From Sulfurovum sp. UBA7648 (GTDB lineage: Bacteria > Campylobacterota > Campylobacteria > Campylobacterales > Sulfurovaceae): a stretch of DNA of 64,000 nt. The position numbers were made by a program, and so were the translations under genes. Positions 17,330 to 26,336 of the stretch are shown piece after piece; positions within the stretch are counted from its first letter, which is position 1; each line of letters opens with the position of its first letter. The stretch covers positions 340,047 to 404,046 of the forward strand of contig DLIG01000021.1 in the NCBI GenBank assembly GCA_002483605.1. The letters run 5' to 3'. The notes under the pieces were generated by a model. It made no database searches and had not been told where the DNA came from. It was given only the letters and a program-made list of their open reading frames with translations.

Positions 17330-19267
17330 TTATTGTAAAGATTCAAACAGTTCCCAAAGTTCGAGATATTTTTCACTTTTTGTATTGTATTCGCTTTGAG
17401 TTTCATTTAACATCTTAGTCAGCTCATTTAGTCCTTTTTCTTGATAGCAATCAGGATTGCTGAGACATTTATGAAGCTTGTCAAGCTTATACTCCAGCTC
17501 TTCTATCTCTTTTGGCAGCAGATCAAATTCTCTTTGTTCTTTGTAGCTAAGTTTCGTTTTTATTTTGGCAGGAGCCGGTATTGTTTGTGATGGAATATCT
17601 TTAAACTCTTTTTCCATTGATTCTATTTCTCTAAGCTCTTTTTCTATCATTAGATAGTCACTATAAAGCTGATGTGACTCTTCTATGTTTCCTTTTCCGT
17701 CAAGTATAAAAAGTTTAGACGCTACTTTGTCTACAAAATATCGATCATGTGATACTACCAATAATGCTCCGCCAAAATTAATGAGTTGCTCTTCAAGAAT
17801 GGTGATAGTTTGAATATCAAGATCATTTGTAGGCTCATCCAGTATAAGACAATCTACTTTTTTTGCGAATAGCAATGCAAGCGCCACACGATTCTTTTCA
17901 CCGCCGCTTAGCATGCCTATTTTTTGGTCTAAAAATTCTTTTGGAAATAAAAAGCTTTTGAGATAACCGTATACATGCATATTTTTCCCATCGACCTCTA
18001 TGATATCTCCTCCATTTGGGCAAAAAGTCTCAAGCAAGCTCTTTTCATCATCTAGCATATCCCTGTGCTGGTCAAAATATCCTATGGCAAAATCCCCCTT
18101 GTCTATCTTGCCGCCAAGAGGAGCTATCGTGCCAAGCATTAGTTTAAGGAGAGTGGATTTCCCAGAACCGTTTATGCCTACTATAGCTATCTTGTCATGT
18201 TGCAGTATGCGTGTTGTAAAATTTGTAATTAAAGGTTTCTCAGGTAAGCCATATGTTACATTATGAAGATCAAAAAGCATTTTTTTTCTAGATACACTTT
18301 CATCTCTATTGAAATGTTTTTTTTCTCTCTCTAGCTCTACTACCATTTTGCGAATCAAGGTAGGATTTTTTTTGGCATTTTCACGAAGTTCAAAGACTCT
18401 TTGTTTGCGGCCTTGATTTCTTTTTTCTCTTGCTCTTACCCCTTTTCTGAGCCAGGCTTCTTCTTGCTTTAGAAGTCTAAGCAGGTTTTCATGCCCCTTT
18501 TGCAAAGAATGAAGCCTTTGTTCTTTAAGAGTTAGATAGTTTTGGTATCCGCCTTGATAGCTTACAAGTTGTTGATTATCGACTTCGATAACTCGAGTAG
18601 CGATAGTGTCTATGAAATATCTATCATGGGAGATGAACAGAAGTGTAAATTTTTCTTTGAGCAGTATCTCTTCAAGAAACTCTACCATGTATACATCAAG
18701 ATGGTTGGTTGGCTCATCTAGCAGCAGAACATCAGGTTTTTTCAAGATCAGCCCAGCTAGTGCCACACGGCGTTGTTCGCCTCCGGAGAGAGAATTGACA
18801 AGTCTATTTTCATAATCTTTGAGTTTGAATTCCTGCAATACTCTCTCTATCTTGTCATCTAGATTCCATGCATTATGATGGTCAAGAAAATTTGTAAGCT
18901 CAGCATGTTTTTTTAGAAGCTCTGTGTTGTCAAAATCAGTTGCTAATTGTTCGCCGATCTTATCATAGTCCAATTTGGCTTCATATAGTTTTGTCAATTC
19001 CAAGCTGATCGCTTCTCGTACTGTGAGGCTTGGTTCAAAAAGAGGATGCTGGGATAGCATTTCTATCTGTGTATTGCCTTGAACCACTCTTTTGCCCTCT
19101 GTCGGCTCTTCCATGCCGGCTATTATTTTCATAAGGGTAGATTTGCCGCATCCGTTTTGGCCGACGATAGCTATTCGTTCACCTTCATTTAGGTGAAAGT
19201 CTACTCCATCAAGAAGTATTTTGATATTGTATTGTTTTTTGACAGCAAAGAGATCTACTAATGCCAC
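17330..19267 (-). CDS. uup: ABC-F ATPase, Uup type
   Basis: 645 residues with two ABC ATPase domains and no membrane segments. The first has GQNGCGKSTLMK, LSGGEQRRVALAG and LLLDEPTNHLD, the second has GINGSGKSTLLK, LSGGEKNRVALALLF and LILDEPTNDLD. A basic linker (about 255-330) and a C-terminal coiled coil (about 555-645) mark the Uup branch. ABC-F proteins act on ribosomes, and Uup in E. coli also affects transposon excision. No antibiotic-resistance signature is apparent. The start is divergent from the M48 protease gene. Confidence 0.92.
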   Translation of the reverse strand: MALVDLFAVKKQYNIKILLDGVDFHLNEGERIAIVGQNGCGKSTLMKIIAGMEEPTEGKRVVQGNTQIEMLSQHPLFEPSLTVREAISLELTKLYEAKLDYDKIGEQLATDFDNTELLKKHAELTNFLDHHNAWNLDDKIERVLQEFKLKDYENRLVNSLSGGEQRRVALAGLILKKPDVLLLDEPTNHLDVYMVEFLEEILLKEKFTLLFISHDRYFIDTIATRVIEVDNQQLVSYQGGYQNYLTLKEQRLHSLQKGHENLLRLLKQEEAWLRKGVRAREKRNQGRKQRVFELRENAKKNPTLIRKMVVELEREKKHFNRDESVSRKKMLFDLHNVTYGLPEKPLITNFTTRILQHDKIAIVGINGSGKSTLLKLMLGTIAPLGGKIDKGDFAIGYFDQHRDMLDDEKSLLETFCPNGGDIIEVDGKNMHVYGYLKSFLFPKEFLDQKIGMLSGGEKNRVALALLFAKKVDCLILDEPTNDLDIQTITILEEQLINFGGALLVVSHDRYFVDKVASKLFILDGKGNIEESHQLYSDYLMIEKELREIESMEKEFKDIPSQTIPAPAKIKTKLSYKEQREFDLLPKEIEELEYKLDKLHKCLSNPDCYQEKGLNELTKMLNETQSEYNTKSEKYLELWELFESLQ

Positions 19268-19354
19268 TAATTGTCCTTGGATTTAATTGGCGTATTATAC
19301 CAAAAAAGCCACTTTAAGCTTAACTAGATATATTTCAAATAAAAAAGGCAATAT

Positions 19355-20620
19355 ATGCTGCAAGCATTAATTATATTATTTTCCGTATATACGGCTATCA
19401 AAGTATATGTTTCTGTTATGCAAATGGGATATATCATTGACGAGAAACGCAAAGATGCTGTGTTGATGACAAAAGCAAAATATCAAGAGGCAGCAAAGTA
19501 CGCAGTAGCAAAAGAAAAGCTTGACCTTACTGCGCATTTAGTGGAATATCTTTTGTTTATTTGGTGGATACTAGCCGGATTTGAGGTAATGTATGGCTTT
19601 GCATCACAATATTTAGCGGAATCTCCGTTTTTGGCAAGCATTATATTTTTAGTTGGATATTTTACGATCGAATATATTGTATCTTTGCCGCTAAGTATTT
19701 ATCAAACTTTTGTGATAGACAAGCAGTTTGGGTTTACCAAGAGTACGCCAAAACTATTTATCATAGATCAAATTAAAAGTATTATGCTTTTTTTTACAAT
19801 TGGAATCGGGGTCATGGCACTATTGGTGTGGATCATCGAAAGTTTTGAGATGTGGTGGCTGTATGGATTTGTGACCATTATGGCTATATTGCTTATTATA
19901 AATTTTGCATACCCGACTATTATTGCGCCAATGTTTAATAAATTTACTCCCCTAGAAGATAAAGAGCTGCAAAAAAAGATAGAAGTTCTCATGGAAAATG
20001 CGGGCATGAAAGCTAATGGTGTATTTGTGATGGATGCAAGCAAGAGGGATAATCGCTTAAATGCATACTTTGGCGGTTTTGGGAAAAGCAAAAGAGTAGT
20101 GTTATTTGATACTCTTTTGTCAAAACTGAGCCATGATGAGCTTATAGCAGTTTTAGGGCACGAGCTGGGTCATTATAAACATGGAGATATTTGGAAAAAT
20201 GTTGCGCTTATGACAATTTTATTTTTTGTAGTGTTTTATCTTTTGGGACATTTGCCAGAATCTATCTTTACAGAATTGCGTACAGCACCTATTGCAGGAG
20301 CAAAGATAGCATTTATAATGCTTGTATTCCCTCTTTTGACCTTTATTTGGATGCCAATTATAAGTTTATTTAGCAGACACAACGAATATCAAGCCGATAA
20401 ATATGGTTCTGGAGTTGGCGGCAAGGAGCATTTAGTCTCGGCATTGATCAAGTTGGTAGGTGAAAACAAAGCATTTCCTAAATCTCATCCGTTGTATATA
20501 TTCTTTTATTATTCACACCCTCCTATTTTAGAGCGTCTTAAAGTTTTAGGATTTGATGAATCTTATAAGAATGAATCGCCATTGCCTGATGATGGTATTT
20601 TTTCATTTATAAAGAAGTAA
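19355..20620 (+). CDS. M48-family Ste24-like membrane metallopeptidase
   Basis: 421 residues, an integral membrane zinc protease like CAAX prenyl protease 1. The HExxH motif is in LGHELGHYKHGDIW (about 267-280), with the third ligand glutamate in RHNEYQADKYGSG. Five or more hydrophobic segments surround it, and the N-terminal M48 extension (YTAIKVYVSVMQMGYI) is present. Bacterial members are thought to clear damaged membrane proteins. It is followed after two bases by prmC. Confidence 0.9.
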   Translation: MLQALIILFSVYTAIKVYVSVMQMGYIIDEKRKDAVLMTKAKYQEAAKYAVAKEKLDLTAHLVEYLLFIWWILAGFEVMYGFASQYLAESPFLASIIFLVGYFTIEYIVSLPLSIYQTFVIDKQFGFTKSTPKLFIIDQIKSIMLFFTIGIGVMALLVWIIESFEMWWLYGFVTIMAILLIINFAYPTIIAPMFNKFTPLEDKELQKKIEVLMENAGMKANGVFVMDASKRDNRLNAYFGGFGKSKRVVLFDTLLSKLSHDELIAVLGHELGHYKHGDIWKNVALMTILFFVVFYLLGHLPESIFTELRTAPIAGAKIAFIMLVFPLLTFIWMPIISLFSRHNEYQADKYGSGVGGKEHLVSALIKLVGENKAFPKSHPLYIFFYYSHPPILERLKVLGFDESYKNESPLPDDGIFSFIKK

Positions 20621-20622
20621 TA

Positions 20623-21441
20623 GTGACAATAAAAGAAACCCTTAGCTGGGCTAGCGAACAGCTACAATTTAGCTGCGAACGTCCGTTATTTGAAGCAGAG
20701 CTGCTTTTGGCTTATCATTTGCACAAAGAAAGAGTTTATTTGCATGTTCATGAGCATGATGAAGTAGATAATATAGATTCATTCAAATCTCTTATAGCAA
20801 GAAGAGCATCACATGAGCCATATGAATATATAGTAGGCAAAGTGAGCTTTTATGATATAAAATTATTTGTTAAACAAGGCGTTTTGATACCGCGACCTGA
20901 AACTGAACTGTTAATTGATGAGGTTTCATCTGTTATAGAAAAAGAGGACATTACATCCATCGCAGAAATAGGGGTTGGAAGCGGAGCTATATCGATAGTA
21001 TTGGCGCGTAAATTCCCGTCTTTAAAGATAATAGCTACAGATATCTCTCTTGATGCAATTGCGATTGCCAAAGACAACATAGAAGCATTTGGATTATCAG
21101 ACCGCATCACTTTGGTGCATACTAATTTACTCGATGGTATTGAAGAACAAATAGAACTGGTTGTTAGCAATCCTCCTTATATCGCAAGCAATGCTCTCTT
21201 AAAGTCAAATGTCAAAGATTATGAGCCGCATACGGCACTTTTTGGAGGAGAAATAGGTGATGAGCTGCTTAAGCAGATCATTACACAAGCAAAACAAAAA
21301 GGTGCTTCTTATCTAGCTTGCGAAATGGGATATGATCAAAAAGCGTCAATGGAGCATTTTTTAACACAAAGTGGAGTACAATACATAAAGTTTTATGATG
21401 ATCTAGCTGGGTTAAACCGCGGATTTATAACCAAATTTTAA
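20623..21441 (+). CDS. prmC: Release factor glutamine N5-methyltransferase
   Basis: PrmC methylates the GGQ glutamine of peptide chain release factors. 272 residues starting with GTG two bases after the protease stop. An N-terminal helical domain has RPLFEAELLLAYHL. It is followed by the linker YEYIVGKVSFYDIKLFVKQG, LIPRPETELLIDE, the SAM motif IAEIGVGSGAISIVLAR, and the catalytic NPPYI in VVSNPPYIAS. All key parts are present and of normal length. Confidence 0.94.
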   Translation: MTIKETLSWASEQLQFSCERPLFEAELLLAYHLHKERVYLHVHEHDEVDNIDSFKSLIARRASHEPYEYIVGKVSFYDIKLFVKQGVLIPRPETELLIDEVSSVIEKEDITSIAEIGVGSGAISIVLARKFPSLKIIATDISLDAIAIAKDNIEAFGLSDRITLVHTNLLDGIEEQIELVVSNPPYIASNALLKSNVKDYEPHTALFGGEIGDELLKQIITQAKQKGASYLACEMGYDQKASMEHFLTQSGVQYIKFYDDLAGLNRGFITKF

Positions 21442-21450
21442 AGGATTTAT

Positions 21451-21930
21451 ATGTCACCTATTTTTCGTAACATAACTATGGCTTATTTGATTTTTTTATC
21501 TGCAGTTTTAGGAGCATCTTTGTATGCAGGTGCAGTAGTTGCCCCTGTGACATTCAATACAGAAAATATATTCGGCTCTGGTATTTTGAGCCAGTTTCAA
21601 GAAGGGATGATCATGACAGAAAATTTTGTCAGATTATCTTATCTGGTAACTATCTCTGTGATAGCAGCAGTTATCTATGAGGGCTATAAATATAAAAAAG
21701 GCGAGAGAGATATGTTGACATTTGTTGCATTGTTTTTGGTACTGGCTACCGGATTGATGTTTTCATATTATTATTTGCCTGATATCATCATGATGCAGCA
21801 AGCAGGTGAAGAGATGACAAAAACACAACTCTTTATAGATACGCATAATGGTTCCGAGATTAATTTTAAGATATATACATTTGCATTGCTTCTTCTTCTG
21901 ATCCGCAATTTTAAAAAAGCATTACGCTAA
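21451..21930 (+). CDS. DUF4149-type integral membrane protein
   Basis: 159 residues with four hydrophobic segments at about 9-30, 60-78, 88-106 and 138-152. The overall pattern (LGASLYAGAVVAPVTF in the first segment, IDTHNGSEINFKIYTFALLLLLI near the end) matches small DUF4149 membrane proteins common in Campylobacterota. The function is unknown. It sits between prmC and the glycosylase gene, ten bases from each, so it belongs to this operon. Confidence 0.72.
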   Translation: MSPIFRNITMAYLIFLSAVLGASLYAGAVVAPVTFNTENIFGSGILSQFQEGMIMTENFVRLSYLVTISVIAAVIYEGYKYKKGERDMLTFVALFLVLATGLMFSYYYLPDIIMMQQAGEEMTKTQLFIDTHNGSEINFKIYTFALLLLLIRNFKKALR

Positions 21931-21940
21931 CGGATTTTTA

Positions 21941-22426
21941 ATGAGTGAAACAATTAGTCACCCTTTTTCACCTATTATTTTTAAAGATACAAAGACACTT
22001 ATACTAGGCTCTTTTCCTAGTATAAAATCTATAGAAAATAACTTTTATTATACTCATCCACAAAATCAATTTTGGAAAATTTTATCGTCCATTACATCTT
22101 ATCCTATAAATAACAGGGATCAAAAAATTTGGCTTTTAAAAGAGAGCAAAATAGGGCTTTGGGATATGGTAAGCAGCTGTAATAGGGAAAATTCAGCCGA
22201 TAGCTCGATAGAAGATGAAGAGGTCAATGATATAGCTTCACTGCTTGAGAGATATCCGTCTATCAAGACTATAGCATTTACCGGCAGAAAATCACAAACA
22301 TTATTTGAACTTAATTTTGGGCATTTGGATATAGAGACATGCTATTTGCCTTCGCCGTCCAGCGCATATGCGAAGCTCTCTATTGAGCAAAAGATCATTG
22401 CATACAAAGAGACTCTAAAGTTATGA
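21941..22426 (+). CDS. DNA-deoxyinosine glycosylase (UDG superfamily)
   Basis: 161 residues of the hypoxanthine/deoxyinosine-type uracil-DNA glycosylase family. The N-terminal catalytic loop is LILGSFPSIKS (about 22-32), YYTHPQNQFWKILSSI follows, WDMVSSCNRENSADSSI is in the middle, and YLPSPSSAY is near the C-terminus. Family enzymes excise deaminated adenine from DNA to start base excision repair. The last codons overlap apaH by four bases. That places two nucleotide-hygiene functions in one transcript. Confidence 0.85.
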   Translation: MSETISHPFSPIIFKDTKTLILGSFPSIKSIENNFYYTHPQNQFWKILSSITSYPINNRDQKIWLLKESKIGLWDMVSSCNRENSADSSIEDEEVNDIASLLERYPSIKTIAFTGRKSQTLFELNFGHLDIETCYLPSPSSAYAKLSIEQKIIAYKETLKL

Positions 22427-23235
22427 TATGGGCAATAGGCGATCTGCAGGGTTGTTATAACTCATTTATGCAGCTTTTAGAAAAGATCGATTTTGACCCA
22501 AGCAGGGATCAATTGTGGCTTGTTGGGGATCTGGTAAATCGCGGTAAGGGTTCTTTGGAGGTATTGGAATATGTTCATAAGCACCAAAAAAGTATTAAAA
22601 TTGTACTTGGAAATCACGATATTGCATTAATATCCGCATATTATGGCATCAAAAAAAGCAACCCGACAATTGAATCGATTTTAAAGTCCCCAAGAGCAAA
22701 AGAACTGATCGACTGGCTTAGGTGTCAGCCGTTATTGCATATAGACAGTAAGCTTGGATATTGTATGTCTCATGCAGGAATATCGCCTTTATGGGATCTG
22801 AAAACAGCAAAAGAAAATGCGGACAAACTTGAAAAAAAACTAGCTGGAGATGATGTCGCCGTATGGCTCAAGAAAATGCTAAGTAATTCCGCTGATCGTA
22901 TAAACTTTGGTACTACAAGCCAAGAAGAAGAAATATTTGCTTTTAGTGTGTTTTTGCGAATGCGTTATTGTTTTGATGACGGAAGTATGGAAATAGATCA
23001 AAAAGGTACTCCTACGCAGCAATTGGAAAATAGCGGACTTAAACCATGGTTCTTGTATTCAAAGAGGATACCTATAGAATACAAGATCGTTTTTGGACAT
23101 TGGTCAACTTTGGGCTTTTATGAGGATGATAACGTTTTGGCGATCGATACAGGCTGCGTATGGAACGGCAAATTAACTGCCGTTAGGCTTGATGATAGGA
23201 CGATTGCTCCATGTTTTGTGGAGTGTAACAATTAG
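22423..23235 (+). CDS. apaH: Symmetrical bis(5'-nucleosyl)-tetraphosphatase
   Basis: ApaH hydrolyses Ap4A to two ADP and in relatives also removes Np4 caps from RNA. 270 residues of the calcineurin-like phosphoesterase fold: IGDLQGCYNSF (about 4-14), GDLVNRGKGSLEVLEY, VLGNHDI, CMSHAGISPLWD, FGHWSTLG, and IDTGCVWNGKLTAVRLDD near the end. The start overlaps the glycosylase stop by four bases. Its stop overlaps the convergent ATP-grasp gene by four bases. Confidence 0.95.
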   Translation: MIWAIGDLQGCYNSFMQLLEKIDFDPSRDQLWLVGDLVNRGKGSLEVLEYVHKHQKSIKIVLGNHDIALISAYYGIKKSNPTIESILKSPRAKELIDWLRCQPLLHIDSKLGYCMSHAGISPLWDLKTAKENADKLEKKLAGDDVAVWLKKMLSNSADRINFGTTSQEEEIFAFSVFLRMRYCFDDGSMEIDQKGTPTQQLENSGLKPWFLYSKRIPIEYKIVFGHWSTLGFYEDDNVLAIDTGCVWNGKLTAVRLDDRTIAPCFVECNN

Positions 23236-24407
23236 TCTATAATGTGTCCAACGAATTTAGAGGCATTGTTTATAATATCTCCGCCTTTTCTAAAGCCAAT
23301 ACCGCAAGACTCATATGCAAAAAAAAGTCCGGCTTGATAGTAGTCGCCTTTATTGTCAACAGCTAGATTTGCATATTCTTGAAAAAGCATCTTATGGCTA
23401 TCATATTCGCCTTCTTGTTTTGAAATCAAATTTCCATATTTGTCTATAATGCTTATGCTTTCTCCTTCTCTTCCAAAAAACGGTTTTTTGACGTGTTTTT
23501 TATCTTTTAAAGGTACAAAACTACTTTCTAGCAGCAATGGATGATTTGGATATAGATCCCACAAGATTTTTAGTATCCCCTTGCTTTGAAAAAGCAATGT
23601 ATATGCGGGATTGAAAAATATAGCTTTTTGATTTTTTACGATATTGGTTAAGATCATTGCCAGATCAGGTGTTTCCAGTGAGATCATTTCCCACGGAACA
23701 AGCTTGAACCATAAATCATATTGTTCGTTATTGTAAAATATTCCATCATCGCTAAATTCAATCTCATCAACAAATGCAAAATTAGTATCAAAACCGGCTT
23801 GGGTTGCTATATGCTGCAGTAATTTTACTGTATTTTCTTCTTCCGTATTTCCTCTTATGGAGCTAAACAAAAATTTCCATCCATCGTATTTGATCTCAAA
23901 ATCTTCTACACTTTCTTCTAGAGTAACAAGTCTTTTGAAATTATCGGTCAAAGCTTCATAGATACCATTAAATTGGCTGCCTTCTTCCAAGCCATTATAT
24001 TTTAGCATTGCCCATTGCACGATAGCGCTCTCAAAGAGCGAAGTTGGCGTATCGGCATTGAATTCAAGTAATTTGATAGGTAATCCATCTATTCCTCCGG
24101 CGAGGTCAAATCTGCCATAAAGATGCCAATGTACATCATTCTCCCATGATTCTTTTATAAGTTCTACAAGATTAAATGGGATCCCGATCTCATGAAAAAG
24201 ATTATTGTCTATAACATATTGAGCTGCATTGACAAACATATCATAAAGTTCATTCCCCGCATCATAAAACGCTTTTGCTTCTTGTTCTGAGACAATTACA
24301 AGTTCGTCTGCTATATATTTTGTATTATCGTTGTCTGTATGCCATGCAAAACCGAGCCTGTCTAAATATTGTGTTTCTAGCAGTTTAATGCTCTGTAATC
24401 GTATCAT
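23232..24407 (-). CDS. Glutathionylspermidine synthase-like ATP-grasp enzyme
   Basis: 391 residues matching the C-terminal synthetase domain of GspS and the YgiC/YjfC family, without the amidase domain. Visible motifs are WHLYGRFDLAGG, KLLEFNADTPTSLFE, FVDEIEF, LPNHP-like LYPNHPLLL, KKPFFGREGESI, and FQEYANLA. Stand-alone members are ATP-dependent peptide- or amine-ligating enzymes with unknown substrates. It follows the UPF0323 lipoprotein gene by two bases. The same kind of pairing exists in H. pylori (HP0232/HP0233 as I recall) and resembles E. coli ygiB-ygiC. Confidence 0.88.
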   Translation of the reverse strand: MIRLQSIKLLETQYLDRLGFAWHTDNDNTKYIADELVIVSEQEAKAFYDAGNELYDMFVNAAQYVIDNNLFHEIGIPFNLVELIKESWENDVHWHLYGRFDLAGGIDGLPIKLLEFNADTPTSLFESAIVQWAMLKYNGLEEGSQFNGIYEALTDNFKRLVTLEESVEDFEIKYDGWKFLFSSIRGNTEEENTVKLLQHIATQAGFDTNFAFVDEIEFSDDGIFYNNEQYDLWFKLVPWEMISLETPDLAMILTNIVKNQKAIFFNPAYTLLFQSKGILKILWDLYPNHPLLLESSFVPLKDKKHVKKPFFGREGESISIIDKYGNLISKQEGEYDSHKMLFQEYANLAVDNKGDYYQAGLFFAYESCGIGFRKGGDIINNASKFVGHIID

Positions 24408-24409
24408 TA

Positions 24410-25054
24410 TCAGCCCCCAAAAGACCTGCTAGAAGATGTGCTGCTTTTGCTGCCAAAAGATCCACTGCTAGAAGAGCCGCTGCTTTTGCCTCCAAAGTAA
24501 CCGCTTTTAGTATTGCCTGCAGATGTTGAAGTACCGCTTTTTTTAAAGCTATCAACGCTTTTTGAATATGTAGACGGTGATTTGTATCCTGCTTGTCTAT
24601 TTTGTTGATAATTTTGATTACCAAATAGTTTGCTACCTATCCAAGATCCTATTATTGCTCCGGCAGCACTGGCCAATATGGCTTCGCCCAGACTCATACC
24701 ATTGCCGGAAAGTTGAGCATTTTGCGGATTTGTCAGATTTGAAGTGTTATTGTCTATTTTTAGCTCTTCTTCTTTCATGAGCTTATCCATCTCTTCTTTG
24801 GAGAGGACTTTTTCTGTGCCGTCAAGCTGTTTTAGTACTATGCGTGTTTCATCTGAGGGAAATTCTTCTTTTATTTTATATTTTCCCTTTTGGGTCTCTT
24901 CAATGATTACAAATGCACCTTTTTTGGCTTCTTCTTGGACAGATTGGTTGTTTTGTTCTTGATTGCCGCAGCCAGTCAGTCCTGAAGACAATAAAATTCC
25001 AAGTCCTGCTGCAGTAAATATAGTAGTGTGTGAAAATGTTTTGATATATTTCAT
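24410..25054 (-). CDS. UPF0323-family lipoprotein
   Basis: 214 residues. A signal peptide ends in the lipobox LTGC with the lipidated cysteine at 29. A charged middle part follows (about 40-100), then a glycine-rich hydrophobic segment GEAILASAAGAIIGSWIGSKLFG. The C-terminal 60 residues are almost all Ser, Gly, Lys and Thr, ending SFGG. This matches the UPF0323 family (H. pylori HP0232, Campylobacter Cj0371, from recall). Relatives affect motility or virulence, but the mechanism is unknown. It is operonic with the ATP-grasp enzyme. Confidence 0.85.
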   Translation of the reverse strand: MKYIKTFSHTTIFTAAGLGILLSSGLTGCGNQEQNNQSVQEEAKKGAFVIIEETQKGKYKIKEEFPSDETRIVLKQLDGTEKVLSKEEMDKLMKEEELKIDNNTSNLTNPQNAQLSGNGMSLGEAILASAAGAIIGSWIGSKLFGNQNYQQNRQAGYKSPSTYSKSVDSFKKSGTSTSAGNTKSGYFGGKSSGSSSSGSFGSKSSTSSSRSFGG

Positions 25055-25148
25055 GATAATGATCCCCTTATTAAAAATAGCGGATTATTATATCGAAAAT
25101 ATCCCCAATGACAGGGGATGGGTAAAGCAGAAAAAAACAATAGGTTTA

Positions 25149-26309
25149 TCAATCCATTTGTTTTCTTAAAAATGTAGGCACTTGATATATGTCATCATCG
25201 TCAGTATTATACCCGCCTACAACAATCTTGTTGGCATTTCTGAGTGTATTTATATTATTTGATGAATTTGAATTAAAAAGAGATTGCGCCGGCTGTTTTT
25301 CGCTTGTTTTTAATAGTGTATTGGTTTTGTCTTCAAAACCGGTAGCTATAACTGTGATCTTAACTTCATCTATAGCCAAAGAACTATCTGTAGTAGTACC
25401 AAATATTACATATGCATGTTCATCGGCATTCTCTTCAATTATTTCCATAGCTTCGGAAATTTCCATCAAAGGATAATCGGGGTGTATATAAAAATGAACC
25501 AAAATACCGGTAGCTCCATCAATAGATATATTATCCAAAAGAGGAGATTCAATAGCTATTTTTGCTGCATCGTAAGCAGCATTTTTGCCGATACTTTTGC
25601 CTGTGCCCATTAATGCCAAACCGCGATGATTCATAACGGTTTTTATATCAGCAAAGTCAAGGTTTATATCATTTTCACCATGAGAAATGATTACATTAGA
25701 GATTCCTCCAACTGCTTGAGCCAAAATATCATCAACCATTCTAAAGCTCTCTTTGATGCCTAGATTTTTTTCTACGATCGATAATAGCTTTTCATTTGGT
25801 ATAACAATTATGGAGTCACTTTCTCTTTTTAGTTCTTCAAGTCCTTCTTTTGCCAAAGCAGTTCTTTTTTTGCCTTCAAATTTAAAAGGACTTGTTACTA
25901 TGGAGACAGTTAATGCACCTATCTCTTTAGCTACCTGGGCTATAATAGGAGCAGCTCCGGTACCGGTACCGCCGCCAAGTCCTGCAGAGATAAATACCAT
26001 ATCCGCACCTTTGAGTATGCTTCTAAGCTCTTCGAAACTTTCCAAGGCAGCCTCTCTTCCTTTCTCCGGTATCATACCGGCGCCTTGTCCGCCTGTTGTA
26101 TTGACGCCCAGCTTAATTTTATATGGAGCTAATGAGTTTTCCAATGCTTGCCCATCGGTATTTGCAACGATAAGATCGATATCTTTTACACCTTCGCGGA
26201 TCATATGATTGATCATATTGCCGCCACCGCCACCGACACCGATTACTTTGATCTTAGCACCATTTGTGCAATATTTTGTCTCTACTATATCAATCTCAAA
26301 TGCTTCCAT
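25149..26309 (-). CDS. ftsZ: Cell division protein FtsZ
   Basis: 386 residues. The tubulin-like GTPase has VIGVGGGGGNMINHM (about 22-36), the T4 signature LGGGTGTGAAP (about 111-121), and NxDFADI in the T7 synergy loop (NDINLDFADIKTVM). A variable linker from about 325 and the conserved C-terminal peptide VPTFLRKQMD for FtsA/partner binding complete it. It forms the Z ring. Last gene of the ppiD-like/ftsA/ftsZ operon. Confidence 0.97.
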   Translation of the reverse strand: MEAFEIDIVETKYCTNGAKIKVIGVGGGGGNMINHMIREGVKDIDLIVANTDGQALENSLAPYKIKLGVNTTGGQGAGMIPEKGREAALESFEELRSILKGADMVFISAGLGGGTGTGAAPIIAQVAKEIGALTVSIVTSPFKFEGKKRTALAKEGLEELKRESDSIIVIPNEKLLSIVEKNLGIKESFRMVDDILAQAVGGISNVIISHGENDINLDFADIKTVMNHRGLALMGTGKSIGKNAAYDAAKIAIESPLLDNISIDGATGILVHFYIHPDYPLMEISEAMEIIEENADEHAYVIFGTTTDSSLAIDEVKITVIATGFEDKTNTLLKTSEKQPAQSLFNSNSSNNINTLRNANKIVVGGYNTDDDDIYQVPTFLRKQMD

Positions 26310-26336
26310 GCCGTGCTCCTTTTTGTGTGGGTTGGG

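Noticed and set aside
24385..24624. 79-codon frame in another phase of the UPF0323 tail
   Set aside because: Alanine/leucine-rich shadow of the Ser/Gly repeat codons.
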